A stretch of 64,000 nt of DNA from Lunularia cruciata (Eukaryota > Streptophyta > Marchantiopsida > Lunulariales > Lunulariaceae). The notes below the pieces were generated by a model. That model saw only the letters and a list, made by a program, of their open reading frames with translations. It was not told the DNA's origin and searched no databases. Of the stretch, positions 1 through 11,780 are shown piece by piece; within the stretch, counting starts at the first letter, position 1, and each line of letters opens with the position of its first letter. The stretch is from NCBI GenBank assembly GCA_948567375.1, contig OX419762.1, forward strand, positions 58,013,034 through 58,077,033. The letters are read 5' to 3'. Made by a program: the position numbers and the translations under genes.

Positions 1-159
1 CTTTGCTACTTGCATAGACATGCAATTCTCTGACCTTCCAAAATCAACCAAAATCCTACAACCCCGATTAGATATTGTATCTTGCAAGTGAAGCAAACTT
101 GCATAGGTCAAGCCTTCAATCCCATCGAGACTAATCAAGCTCCCAATAGGCGGCTCAAA
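1..159 (-). pseudogene. gypsy retropepsin fragment of B'
   Basis: Read on the minus strand this stretch gives a broken retropepsin N-terminus with the segment CRILVDFGRSENCMSMQVAK, which resembles the usual gypsy active-site stretch (I-L-V-D-S-G-S-x-H). The catalytic Asp is visible and the following S-G is changed to F-G. The fragment runs off the left edge. It lies directly beyond the left target duplication of the A1 unit. The B' gag lies beyond A1's right end in the same orientation, so A1 appears to have split B' between gag and protease. The frame is interrupted and the fragment is not functional. Confidence 0.5.
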
Positions 160-548
160 ATCTTTGTGGTACACACATTTTTGTTTTTTTTTTCAATTTT
201 GAAGAAGAAGTGTACGGAGAAGTCAAATTGCACCTATATGGCCAAAGAAGGCAAAGAAAAGTGTCCTTGGGATGTAACCTAAGGTAACGTGACTTTAGGT
301 CATAAGGTGAGGTACTTGGAATTGCCCTGTCAGCATACAACCCGAAGTAAGGAGTCTTTGTATTGGGGGTGCTCAACCTAAGGCAAGGATAGTGTAACAA
401 CTTTCCTTTGGGGTGAGACATTCAAGAAAGTACCGTTCAAAAACGGCGGTCATACGCATGAAGGACACTTGACAATGACAAGAGCATGCAAGAGGTGTGA
501 TTTCTTGGTAGAAACTCAAATTGAATAAAGATGGAGAAGGCGCGACTC

Positions 549-556
549 TATAAAAA
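549..556 (+). promoter_or_regulatory. TATA box of the A1 ORF
   Basis: TATAAAAA lies 20 bases before the ATG at 576. The same motif precedes the ORF of A2 at 20100-20107 on the minus strand. Conservation in both copies supports an internal promoter, although such a short spacing from TATA to ATG would leave almost no 5' leader. Confidence 0.4.
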
Positions 557-575
557 CCGGGCTAAAGACAAAGTG

Positions 576-3032
576 ATGACAAGCAATTTCCTATTGCCAC
601 TAAGAAGTCGTCTTGTAGGAGATCGTGGTAAGGGAAGTATAGTCAAAGACGCGCTGGTGTGTTGAGACAAAGTTGCAAGAGTTAATCTGGGAATCAATAG
701 GAAGAATAGTCCTCAGCCCAGAGTGGAAGAGAGAAAGATGGGAGGTGGGAAGAAGAACTCTGATTTTGTAGTGAGAAATCATGCAATTTGGAGGTTAGAT
801 GTGATCATAAGAATTGAGGTCTTGAGCAGGCTTCGGATCACATACTTGGCATGGATTTGGAATGTTAGCTTTCTAGGTTTCATGACTGAGATCATCGAGA
901 GTAAGTGTCTCGATGGCCTTGAGGAAGAAGAGAAGAGAGGAAATCCGGCTCAATGGACAAAGTCGGATTGGATGTCAGTACTCAAGAGAGAGGTAGGCGT
1001 AGAGCATGATGCCACGTTCTTGGGGAAGGGAGAAGTAGGCAAAGAAACCCAAGAAGTGAGAGATGCCTTCTCTTTGAAGCGCACAAAGAATGGCTACAAA
1101 GTAGAGAGCTATAGGGATCTTGTCAAGAGAGGGATCGTGAGTGATCTAATGGTAATCTTGAAGCCGAAGAGAACGACTTATGTGTTGAAGCACCAAGCGG
1201 TGTTCTTCCATAAGATGTTTGCAAGAGAGCCAATTAATTGGGTGAAGTGTCTTCATGGGAGGACAAGACAGATGGTGTGGAATTTGTGGGACAAGTCGCC
1301 TCCACACTACATTGTGCCATTTGCAGCTCATTTCTATTTGGGGCTGAACTTGCTCAATGCGGCGGAGTGAAATAAGATGGTGTCCCATTTCCATCCTGAT
1401 TTAAGAAGAGATGTCGATGCGGAGGAGCAACAATACATTCTTCAGATGAGGAGCAGTGATGAGTACTATGCATAGAGGTGGCAAAGTGTGCAGTTGGAAG
1501 GGAGCACTCCAAAGTCAAAGAAGAGGAGTTGACAAGGAGAAGAAGTAGAGAAAGTGAGACCTTGAAAGGCTAGAAGGGTAAACCCAAGGAAAGAGCTGGT
1601 GGTAATGGTGTCATCGGAAGAAGAGTCGGAAAGAGAAGCCAAGGGCAAGTCCAAAAATTTGGAGAGAAAGGAAGAACCAGAGTTCACACTGCAAAGTGGA
1701 GATACAAGTAGTGATAGCAACAATGGAGTGGAGGTGAAATCCGTACCCAAAGAGGAGGAAGCCAAGATGGAGACAGAGGAGAAAGATCACTCAAAACTGG
1801 AAGACGAAGTTCCAAAACAAGAGGAGAAAAGAGTTACAATTCAAAGAGGAGTTTGTTCTAGACAGAAGGCAAAGTGTGGAGTAGGGCCAAGTAAGGTAAG
1901 AGAAGAGGAGGATGGAAGTTTGGGGAGTGAAGAATCCATTCCTATAATGTGATTGCGGCTTAGAAGGCAAGTGTCGAGTGAGGAAGAGGTGAAGAAGGAG
2001 ACAAGTCCGTGAGTCAAAATAAATATGAGTGAAGGAGTAGAGCATCTATAGGAGGTTGTGTGCCCGTTGTTGGTGAAGTTAGAGCACAAGAAGAAGGAGA
2101 TGCAATTGAAGTGTCCGGAGGTGAAGACTATATTGCAGGTGTTAGTTTGATTAGAAGAAGAGAACTTGGAGTTAAAGAAGAGTATAATCCAAGGTGAGGA
2201 GGAAAGGTACGTATTGCAAGTAGATGCAATAGTACAAAATCAAGTGATCAAGAACTTGAAGAAAGAAGTGAGGAATAGAGAGGGGCTCATAGAGCGGAGT
2301 GACATAGCAAGGGAAAGGCAAGTAGCTTAGTATGAAATCTTGAAGCAGCAGTTTGCTGATTTGAGATTAAAATTATCCATGCTATGGCAAGAGTAGAAGA
2401 GAAGGAGCAAGAGCTCAATAGAGTGATGGAGAGTGTAGAAGAGAAGAAGTAGCTCTGGCAAAGAGAGTTAACAATGAGATATAGAGAGGAAGAAAGGTTG
2501 AGAGAGTTACTTCGGAATCAGGAGGAGATGATTGTGCAGAAGGAGAAGGAGAAGGAAACTATGAAAGTCGAGTTTGAAGCGGAATTGGCAACGTACAGAG
2601 AAGATAGGCTTGCAGATCAAGAACGTGAAAGAAGAATGAGATTGGAGCCATTCAAGGAGATTTTGATCAAGATAAATGCAATGTCGAGTACAAAAGCCAA
2701 CGTGCAGATTGAAGAAACGAGACTGCACAAGTTGAAGTTGTTGGTGCAGGAGATTAGGAGGAGAAATGCAAAGGATAAAGATTTGAACGTGTTGTTGATC
2801 AGTCTCAGAACTCATGTAGATAAAAAGATATTGGAAGTAGAAGACAATATCATAGTTAGATTAGACTTAGTGAAATTAGAGATAGATAAATTTCAGAAGG
2901 ATGTAAGTGCAAAACCCAAAGTAGATGACATAAGAGTGTAGAGGACTTCAGAGTTACCATCAGAGATGTTAGAGAAGAGTGGGTCCGGAGATAAGGAGTT
3001 AGAAGGATCACCCACTAGTGGAATTGCAGATT
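576..3032 (+). pseudogene. Decayed coiled-coil ORF of A1
   Basis: The reading starts with MTSNF at 576, matching MLSNF of the A2 copy. The clearest open block is about 723-1370. It contains the conserved stretches LKRTKNGYKVESY and INWVKCLHGRTRQMVWNL followed by VPFAAHFYLGLNLL. An acidic Glu/Ser-rich part follows (about 1600-1950), then a long Glu/Lys/Arg-rich coiled coil (about 2100-2930). Several in-frame stops and shifts break it, for example the stop at 1368-1370 and others near 1472 and 1990. The final codons end GAT T, where the gypsy LTR interrupts the stop codon. I do not recognise the N-terminal domain with certainty; it resembles the extra ORFs seen in some plant retroelements. No enzyme motif is visible. 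Confidence 0.6.
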
Positions 3033-3723
3033 TGTGAGCCGGCCTGTCTCTCACTCAGGATGAACCTCTGATGGCTATTATGGTAGCGCACCATGGACTA
3101 AGAAGGCAAGGAACCCTAACTCCATTATACTCCTCCAAAGCTAACACTCCAAGACTCAAGACATTGCTCACTAGAGAACTCAATGAGAGAGGGATAGTTG
3201 CAAATGAAAGGATGATGATTACCTCCTCACCCCTTGTTTATATACTTGTGAAATAGTTACATACCAAAGTTACTAATTATTGGAGTAACTCAAGTTACTA
3301 GGCTAAAAGTCAAGTAAAGTAAAAAAGTAGAAAGTAATATCCATTCACATGGGCATATTCTCCTAAGCATGTGATCTTATCTTGACCCAACCACTTAAGT
3401 CAAGGATTCCTTCACATGGGCTATCCTTGGACTATAGAAGAATCCAAAACAAAAAGACTTGCAGGCCCAAGAGTTCTCAACTCTTTCCTCAAAGCCAAAC
3501 ACCTAGGAATAATACCAAGTCAACACACTAGAATCCAAAATAGTGGTGCTCATCTTTTCCACTTCCTCTAAAGTAAGGTCCCCTTTATCTTAGCTATGAC
3601 TAACTTTAGCTAATCATGACTAATGTTGAACCATCCTTTATCTCTATATAAATAATATCTCTCAAGTACTTGTAACACCAAGCTAAATATCACAATACCA
3701 CACATGCACAAATGGGTGTTACA
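3033..3723 (-). repeat. 3' LTR of gypsy C
   Basis: 691 bp. On the minus strand it runs from TGTAACACCC to GGCTCACA. It is nearly identical to 10158-10850. The adjoining interior sequence AGTCCGGGGGTAAA (3724-3737, minus) is the likely polypurine tract. A TATATAAA-like stretch lies near 3647-3655 on +. Confidence 0.92.
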
Positions 3724-3771
3724 TTTACCCCCGGACTAAGTTTTCTCTTTGTCCTCAAAGTGAAGGTCTCT

Positions 3772-6700
3772 CTACCTTCTACAATATATCTTCAACTTAT
3801 CATGGTTAATCCTATCAAAGTGTCTTCCTCCCAAATCCTTGAGATCATAAGTGTAATTGCCCCACACCTTCTCCACTATGAAAGGTCCAAAGTACTTAGG
3901 CAAAAACTTCTTTTGCACTCTCTTGAATCGAATGGAATCAAACAACATTACCCAATCACCTTCTTTGAAAGGCTCCACCTTCTTCTTGCCTTGTCTCCTA
4001 TCATAGCTCTCCTTTTGTTTCCTTTGGGCTTGCTCCACTCAAACCATAGCAACTGCTCTTGCCTCTTCTAACTCCATGAGTTGTTCCTTCCTTGACTTCT
4101 TCTCATCACCTCCTTGTGCTTTCTTCAATCTCCTATGAATGCTTTGGAAGGTAGGAAGATCAAAGTGAATAGGTAAGGTAGACTTAATAACATATACCAA
4201 CTGAAATGGCAAATACCCGGTGGAAGTCTTCATGGTTGTCTTATACTCCCACAAAACTGCATGAATCCTCTTGTCCCAATGATGTTTAACCCCCTCCATT
4301 TCTGCATCTTTGGCCAACATCATGCACAAGGTCTGATTGGTTCTCTCTGCCAAGCAATTAGAATTTGGCTTATAAGATGTAGTTACTCTATGTGTGATAG
4401 AGAAATGTCGTAGCATGGCTGTAATAATGCTTCCTATAAACTTTCCTCCTTTATCAAAAACCAACTCCAAATGGCATCCAAACCTAGTGATAATGCATTC
4501 ATAAAGAAATCTACACACTTGATCTTCTTTCTTGTCCCTCAATGGTCTAGCCTCAACCCACTTGGTAAGGTAATCAGTAACTACCACAATGTACAGATTG
4601 TTCCTTGGGGTTCTTTTGAGAGGACCTACAAAATCAATTCCCCACTTCTCAAAAGGTCCTAACAATGGAATTGATCTAAGTGGTGGAGTGGATGTAGAAT
4701 TTCTAGCAAAAGCTTGACAAACATGACAAGTTTTGCAATAATCATGACAATCCTTGAAAATCCCTCTCCAATGGTAACCTACATCTAGAATCTTGAAAGC
4801 AATCACCTTTCCTGCAAAGTGTCCCGCACACACTAAACCTTCGTGAAACTCCTTTATGAATGAGATAGACTCTTCCTTACCCACTGCTCTTCAAAGTAGA
4901 CCATCTGCTCCTTGGTGAAAAAGAATATCCTCCACTATTGTGTAAGGTCTAGATCTTGCTGCAAGGGCCTTCTTCTCCCTAGCATGCATTCCTTCTGGAT
5001 AGTTACCTCTTGTCACAAAATCCACAATCTCCTTGTACTCCATTGGAACCTCTTGAGTGATTGAGATTGTCATGAGCTCCTCATCTAGGAAGAAATCATC
5101 CAATGGCTCATCTCCATCATAGGCTCTAGATAACAAATCAGCATTTGCATGTTTCTTTCTTGGCCTATCCTCAATGGTATAATCATACTTACACAAGAGT
5201 ATCATCCACCTTGCTAGTCTCCCTTCAACATTAAGCTTGTTGAAGATTTACTTCAAAGCCTTGTGATCTGTGACAATGGTGGCTTTCCCTCCAATCAAGT
5301 AGTGTCTAAACTTCTTGAGACCAAAGATCATTGCCAACCCTTCTCTCTCTGTGATAGAGTATTCTTTTCTGCAGAAACCATCTGCCTACTAGCATAAGCT
5401 ATTGGATGATCATGCTCATCTTGGTCTAATTGACTACGAGTGCATCCTATAGCTACATTAGAAGCATCAATGTAGAGGATGAAAGGCTTACTCCAATCAG
5501 GTTTAGCAAGAATTGGAGCTACAACCAGGGATTGCTTGAGCTCCTCAAAATCTTTGAGAGCCTCCTTGTCCTCCAAAATCACCATGTAATCTACACCCTT
5601 CTTCATGTAGATGGTCAATGCATAAGCCTTGTTGGAAAATAAGAAGATGAATCTCCTAGAGTATCTAACCATCCCCAAGAATTGGCATAACTTTGTCAAG
5701 CTTGAAGGGAATGGAAGGTCTGAGATTTTCCTCATCTTCTTAGGATCAATTGCTATTCCATTCTTGGAGATGATGTGCCCCAAAAGTAGACCTTCTTTAC
5801 ATCCAAAAATGTACTTCTTTGGGTTGAGTGATGCATTTGCCTCATCCAAGCATTGCAAGACCTTGATTAGGTGCTCAAAGTGCTCCTCCTTGCTCCCATA
5901 GACACAAAAGTCATCAATGAAGTCTCTCATAAAATTTCCCAATGAAAGGTTCAAATACCTTATTCATAAACTGTTGGAATGTGGCTGGAGCATTGCAAAG
6001 CCCAAAAGGCATGACCTTGAAAGCATAAGTTCCCCAAGGTGTGGTGAATGTGGTGAGTTATTGATGCTCTGGTGCAATCTTGATTTGGTTATATCCACTA
6101 TAACCATCTCCAAAACTATACCTCTCATGACCTGCCACCTCCTCCAAGATCTCATCAATGAATAGCAATGGGTAGTAGTCTTTCTTGGTAACATCATTGA
6201 GCTTCTTGTAATCCACACATACCCAAAGCTTGCCATTCTTTTTCTTCACAATGACAATTGGAGACACCCATTCTGAATTCTCCACCTCAAAGATAAATCC
6301 AACTTCCTTGAGCTTATCAATCTCCTCCTTCACAACCAAAGATATTGGTGGGCTAATGCAACATTGCTTTTGGCGGACTAGTCTTGCATGTGACTCCACC
6401 TCTATCTTGTGCTCCTCCAAGGTGACTTCCTTCAAATCCTTGTAATTGAAAGCAAAAACATGGATGAACTTGCGGAAAATCTCCTCAAATTGCACCTTCT
6501 TCTCCTTGGTAACATTTGGGCCATACTTGAGGGTAGCAAACCTTCTCTCTACCTCCTCAAGTGTCAATGGTGATTTATCTGGGTCCTTCAAAACCTTTGT
6601 CTTAGGTGCAAAATCCATAGCACACAAAGGATACACATCTGAATCAGATTCAGATTCATCCTCCTCCGTGGAAGTTTCCTTTTCCATGCTTGTCTCCACA

Positions 6701-7632
6701 CCTGAAGCTCCTTCTTCAGAATCTAATTCCCAATAATCAGAAGATGGTGTATCTGAATGTGAAGTGTTGGTGGTGTTAGTCGTAGTAATTGTGACTCTAT
6801 GTTTTGATGGCCCAATCCTCAAGTACCATTTGTACCATTGGTCAGTTGTGCGTGTTGCTCTCAACCATGGCCTCCCAAGAAGTAAGTCATAGCTTGAATC
6901 CTTCAAGACTTGGAAAATCATGAGATTTTGAACTCCCATAATTGAAACTACCACTTTATCCATCACCCCTGCTGGTCGAACTTGTTGCTTGTTTGCCATG
7001 CTCACCACAAATGTTGAAGGTCTTGAGGTTATCATACCCAACTTCTTCATCAAACTTTCTGACATGGCATTCACTATTGATCCTCCATCAACCAATATAT
7101 CCTTGATGTTGTGACCATTCACTCTCACATCAATCTTGGAGGCATATTCACAAGCCTCCCATGGTGTTGGCTTGGCATCCACCACCCCCATTGATATTGG
7201 AGCTTTTGCCTTCTTCTTCCTCTTGCTCCTTGTAGAACTCAAACCACCTCTAAGCTCCTTTCTCAAAGTAGGGTTGAAAGCAATCAATTTGCCCATTGTG
7301 ATGTTAGCCTTGTGACTACCAACATCCTCAAACACATTGTAGTTCCATTGGTGCTTTGAAATCAAGAAATCCTCCATCCCCAACTTCTTCCTTGGAGTCT
7401 TTGTTGTCAATGGTGTTGAGGTGCGAGTGGTCCTAGTAGACATAGGAGTATCCTTGCTTAGAGAAAATCCTTGAGAAGAGTGAACATCCTCTACAAAATG
7501 AGCTCTCTTCTTCTCTTGTGCCAAAAGCTCCAAATTAAGACCCTTGGAGTTTGAGCACTCTCCCTTCTTATACTTGCTCTCAAACACATCTATGGATGTT
7601 ATCTCCTTACCTTTTTTTGGATTAGGAGCCAC
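3772..7632 (-). pseudogene. pol of gypsy C (PR-RT-RH-IN), multiply broken
   Basis: Read right to left. Protease has ILVDGGSIVNAM near 7075-7115. Reverse transcriptase follows, with WVCVDYKKLNDVTKKDYYPL near 6160-6230 and the active-site FIDD near 5915. RNase H has YIDASNVAIG near 5450. The integrase HHCC finger includes CKTCHVCQ near 4720; its core shows D in GIDFVGP, D in VFDKGGKF and E in LAERTNQ. The GPF/Y tail is KYFGPFIVEKV (about 3850-3890). Breaks include a stop between the integrase core and tail at about 4039 (a Trp codon changed to TGA), a stop near 4890, an interruption near 5205-5330, and a frame change near 5955-6060. All three integrase acidic residues remain, yet no intact polyprotein is possible. 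Confidence 0.88.
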
Positions 7633-8600
7633 TTGGGTTTCACTACTTCCCTCTTTTCCTATATTGGCTCCCTCATAACCCCTTCCTCCATGGTAAGTGG
7701 AATTTGGGCAATTCCTTTGGATATGGCCTCTTCCTCCACAACCAAAACAATTTCTATCATTGAAATTGATGGCTGGTTAGCCTCCTCTATATGGATAGTT
7801 TCCATAACTCCTAGGCCCTCTCCCTACATTTTGATCCACCTCTCTCTTCTCCCATAGTTGCACCACATTGATCTTGAGATCCGCAAGTTGTTCTGTGATG
7901 GTTTGAAGTAGATCCTTTGGTGGAGGTGCAAGAATTGGAGCAATTACTGCTTGTGGTGCAACCCTTGCCACCAAAGTATCAGAAATTCCACCATAATTGT
8001 AACCTTGAGGAGGATGCACAACCTCCTTCACCACCAAATCACTCTCATCCCCTTCCAAACTCTCCTCCATACGAATTGCAATCTTGATAGCTTCAACCTT
8101 GGAAGAAGGTTTCTCATATCTCACCTTGCTTCTAATTTGTGGTCTCAACCCTCCTACAAAATTCTTGGTGAGCATGGCCTCTATACCAATCATAGTAGTC
8201 TCCACATCATCCCCACCCTTCCTCAACACAATGCAAAATCTGGACTCTAACTTTTCCACTCTTTCCACATAGACTCTCACTTTCTCTCTATCTCCTTGTT
8301 TGAGAAAGGTGACCTCACTCATCAATCTCTCATAACTCTCATCTGGAAGAAAGTTCTCAATGAGTGCTGAAGTCAAACTCTCCTAAGACTCTTCTTCCCC
8401 ATCTCTCCTCTCTCTCTTTTGGTATTCTAACTCATACCATCTAAGTGCTGCATCCTTAAAGAAATCTGGTAATAATGAGGCCTACTCATTCTTCCTCCTG
8501 TCATTTTTTCCTATGCAAGCTCTCTTGAAGTCTCTCACAAAGTCCTCCACATCTTCTCCATCCTAACCAAAGAAAACCAGAAGTTTCCCCATCTTAACCT
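7633..8600 (-). pseudogene. gag of gypsy C
   Basis: The retrotransposon gag core is readable on the minus strand, with segments such as EDVEDFVRDFKRACIG and FFKDAALRWYELEYQ (about 8430-8560), followed by an open stretch from 8376 to 7777. Just after it, in another frame, is a CCHC zinc knuckle CFGCGGRGHIQRNC (about 7710-7755) that would bind RNA. At least three in-frame stops lie in the N-terminal part, plus a stop or shift between the core and the knuckle. This is nonfunctional capsid/nucleocapsid coding sequence. Confidence 0.8.
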
Positions 8601-8921
8601 CTCACTATCTTTCTTTTCTCTTAATTTTTTTTTCTCTTTTCTTTTCTCTCACTCTATAACTAATAGAGTATGTACATGACTAACATCATTTGAGAATAAT
8701 CCACCCTAGGGAACACAAAAGTTTCAAGTTGCTCCAAGATTTCTATAGCAACATCAAATCCTAGAGTGCATATTAATCAAACCCTCATGGATAGTTTATC
8801 CATAAGTTGAAAGATTATCTCCATCACTAATCTTGAGAACTAGCTGATGAAGGTGGTAGTATTTCTGTATCTATACTAAGACTCTCTCCAAGATCCTTCA
8901 CCAAAGTCTCCAAAAGTGCTT

Positions 8922-9275
8922 TTACTCCACTACACTCATGTTCTTTGGAAGTCCTTCCATTCCACAAACCTCACATAACTCCTTGGTCTTAGATCTTCTC
9001 CCTCCCAATCTTGGTGAAGAAGGTCCAACATGCAAACCCAAGTCAAGTAACCCTCTCCTTTCCCTCAATCTCTTGCTCTCAAAGATCAATGGACATGAAT
9101 TTGCCTTATGTCCCCTCTCTCCACATAGAAAGCACTTAGACTCACTCTTTCCTCCAAGTGGCGTAGGTTTTTGGATCCTCTCAACACTCTCTTTGAATTC
9201 TATTGTAAACTCTCTTCTGCTCAAATCCACCCCTACAATGACCTCAAACCCTTTGGGAACTTTGCATAGTCTCAA
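8922..9275 (-). CDS. Extra CCHC zinc-knuckle ORF upstream of gag
   Basis: A stop-to-stop open stretch of about 116 codons lies between the 5' LTR and gag, in the same direction. It contains a canonical knuckle CFLCGERGHKANSC (C-x2-C-x4-H-x4-C) and a downstream CEVC pair, set in basic sequence. The element's normal gag knuckle is found elsewhere (about 7730), so this is a second, separate one. No ATG opens it (the first codon after the upstream stop region is TTG), so it may be the remnant of a larger ORF, a rearranged gag, or captured sequence. Confidence 0.4.
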   Translation of the reverse strand: MRLCKVPKGFEVIVGVDLSRREFTIEFKESVERIQKPTPLGGKSESKCFLCGERGHKANSCPLIFESKRLRERRGLLDLGLHVGPSSPRLGGRRSKTKELCEVCGMEGLPKNMSVVE

Positions 9276-10157
9276 TTTTCACTCTTGATGACTCTCCATG
9301 TTCCCAAGATGAATTTAGACACTCAAATATGCTTTTTATTGCTCTCGAACTCCTCATGCATGAGATCTCAACTCTGCAAAATTGACACTTCCTCACAATT
9401 TCACTCAAATCTCTCAACTAGTATGTGACAGTCCTCTGAAATTTCTCACACTTGATCATAACTTTAGGGAATTCCTCCTTGCAAAATTTCAAATCTTTTC
9501 ATTTAGCCATTTGACCTAGATACCTTTCTATTCAACACACATATTTCAGATTTGGTCTGAAAACCACCCCCCTCACTTCAAAAACTCATAACTCCCTTTG
9601 CAAGACTGATCTATATCTAGTTTTTATGGCAGCACGTAGGATACAATGTATTGAATTCTCTTGAAAAATTTCAGGACAATTCACCAAAAATTGAAGAAAT
9701 GGCAGACTCTGTACAATTTTCCAGAGAGCATGCAGTTGCGGGAGTAGTGTACCCTATCAAATTTCAAAAATTCTAGCCCAGTGCACATAGTTGCTCTCAC
9801 AATAATTTTAAGTGTGCCAACTGAAAGATAACCCAAGCTATGATGTGTAGAAATTTCAAGTCCAGATCTTAAACTTAAGATTTTGCCCAAAATCACCTTA
9901 ATCCCCAAAATCTACAATCCACCTCACACAATCTCTCCAATTCCTCTCATGTGTACAAGATGTAAAACATCACTTCAAAGATATCATAATGAACCACAGG
10001 GTATACAAATGGATCTTGGTTCTCTAACATAAGTTCAGCCCTCTCTTCTCCTAATGTTCTCTCCAAGTGAGCTCTCATAGCCTCCTTCTGCCTAATGTAG
10101 AATTGAACGCGGAACATTATCTTGCCTTCTAGAGAGGTCCGGTAACGGAACAAAAAA
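9276..10157 (-). other. 5' untranslated region of gypsy C with degenerate primer-binding site
   Basis: No protein domain is recognised. Next to the 5' LTR the minus strand reads TTTTTTGTTCCGTTACCGG (10139-10157). It resembles, with several mismatches, the TGGCGCCGTTGCCGG-type primer sites of some plant gypsy elements. A short open stretch (about 9947-10130, minus) with IRQKEAMRAHLERTLGEERA is of unknown meaning. Confidence 0.4.
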
Positions 10158-10850
10158 TGTGAGCCGGCCTGTCTCTCACTTAGTATGAACCTCTGATGGC
10201 TATTATGGTAGCGCACCATGGACTAAGAAGGCAAGGAACCCCAACTCCATCATACTCCTTCAAGGCTAACACTCCAAGACTCAAGACATTGCTCACTAGA
10301 GAACTCAATGAGAGAGGGATAGTTGCAAATGAAAGGATGATGAGTACCTCCTCACCCCTTGTTTATATACTTGTGAAATAGTTACATATCAAAGTTACTA
10401 ATTATTGAAGTAACTCAAGTTACTAGGCTAAAAGTCAAGTAAAGTAAAAAAGTAGAAAGGAATATCCATTCACATGGGCATATTCCCCTAAGCATGTAAT
10501 CTTATCTTGACCCAACCACTTAAGTCAAGGATTCCTTCACATGGGCTATCCTTGGACTATAGAAGAATCCAAAACAAAAAGACTTGCGGGCCCAAGATTT
10601 CTTAATTCTTTCCTCAAAGCCAAACACCTAGGAATAATACCAAGTCAACACACTAGAATCCAAAATAGTGGTGCTCATCTTTTCCACTTCCTCTAAAGTA
10701 AGATCCCCTCTATCTTAGCTATGACTAACTTTAGCTAATCATAACTAATGTAGAACCATCCTTTATCTTTATATAAATAATATCTCTCAAGTACTTGCAA
10801 TACCAAGCTAAATATCACAATACCACACACATGCACAAATGGGTGTTACA
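10158..10850 (-). repeat. 5' LTR of gypsy C
   Basis: 693 bp, TGTAACACCC to GGCTCACA on the minus strand, pairing with 3033-3723. One visible indel (an extra CA near 10830) plus scattered transitions separate the two LTRs. Confidence 0.92.
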
Positions 10851-11780
10851 GATCAGGAAAGAGAAATGTTAGAATTGGTAGTGGATTTAGGAGTTACAAA
10901 ACCCGATGACAGAGTAGTAGTGAATGAAGTTACTTCGGGATTGAAAGCCAAAGAAGATGTAAACATTGGATCGGAGTTGTAACAGAGTCGAGATTTGAAG
11001 AGGTAGATATGAAGAGGTGCATTGTCATTTCAGATCTATAGGTGAGAAGAGTTGTTGTAGAATGGTATAGTTGTTAGAATTGTCGTTTGCTTCACTATTT
11101 AAGAGTGGCATTTGCAGTCATATGTTGTTCAATGCTCATAATTTCTGAGAATAGATAAAGCAAAGTGATGTGAAGTAGTGCTTGTCGCTTGAGCTTGATT
11201 CCGAGTATCAATTTTGTGCTTGTGATTGTGAGTGTTGAGAGAATTTTGAAGTGAAAATCAGTGTGTTTGTTGGATGTTGGATTCCGTAGCCTTGATCTTC
11301 ATTCTGTGTGTTTGATCCTGAGTGAAGTGCAATTGAAGCAATGCCTTGACAGATCTGAGAGGAATTGTAGTGTTGGTAGTATTCTACATTTGTGAGTGCA
11401 GCACGAAGTTGATGTGAAGCAATTTTGATTGAGGAAGTTGTGCCTTCAGTGGAGGGGTAGAACACAATTCTAAGGCAAAGTTGTTTAATAGTGAAGTGCC
11501 GTTTTTGGGAGAGCCTAAATCATCACAATCAAAATTGTTTGGAAAGATTTGATGGAGTTGTGATTAAGTGTGACCAATTGTTGTGACAAGACTACAAGTC
11601 AATGCTTGTTACTCTCTTTTGGGTGTAGTTTCTAACTGAGAGATTAAAGAAGAACTCAAGAAGAACTACATTGTTATTGTTTGCTTTGTATTTGACCAAT
11701 TCTGAATCGTATCTCTATGGGAACAAACTTTACTTACCCAATTACCACAAAAGTGATACTTGTCGGGTTGTCACAATCTC

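Larger units (their letters stand above)
3033..10850 (-). mobile_element. C: complete decayed Ty3/gypsy retrotransposon
   Basis: Two LTRs of about 690 bp bound a 6.4-kb interior that reads gag, protease, reverse transcriptase, RNase H, integrase on the minus strand. The LTRs differ at roughly two dozen positions by eye, plus a 2-bp CA indel, so the insertion is not recent. The flanks are GATT (3029-3032) and GATC (10851-10854), a 4-bp (possibly 5-bp) target duplication with one mismatch. The A2 copy keeps the unoccupied site. The element has a GPF/Y-type integrase tail and no chromodomain, which points to a non-chromovirus gypsy lineage. Every coding domain carries stops or shifts, so it is not autonomous. 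Confidence 0.9.
165..11775 (+). mobile_element. A1: LTR-less single-ORF mobile unit, split by gypsy C
   Basis: The unit begins TGTGGTACAC at 165 and ends GGGTTGTCACA at 11775. It is flanked by ATCTT (160-164) and ATCTC (11776-11780), a 5-bp target duplication with one mismatch. Without the nested gypsy element (3033-10850) it is about 3.79 kb, close to the 3.77 kb of A2, to which it aligns end to end in inverted orientation. TG...CA ends and a 5-bp duplication are known for integrase-mediated LTR-element insertion. However, I find no direct terminal repeat by comparing the two ends, and no gag, protease, reverse transcriptase or integrase. The only long ORF encodes a coiled-coil protein. The class is unknown; it may be a non-autonomous element or a new type. 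Confidence 0.75.

Noticed and set aside
3712-4071. Plus-strand open stretch starting MGVTFTPGL, with a relative at 23045-23467
   Set aside because: Both are the antisense of the gypsy integrase tail and LTR boundary; they recur because the element is repeated.
11208-11465. Antisense open stretch in A1, matched by 17033-17284 in A2 (about 83 codons each)
   Set aside because: Present in both A copies but begins without ATG in either, lies in the 3' noncoding tail, and its similarity is explained by the overall identity of the two copies.
165-11775. A unit as an ordinary LTR retrotransposon
   Set aside because: Comparing the first and last ~900 bp of both copies shows no direct repeat, and no pol domain is present.
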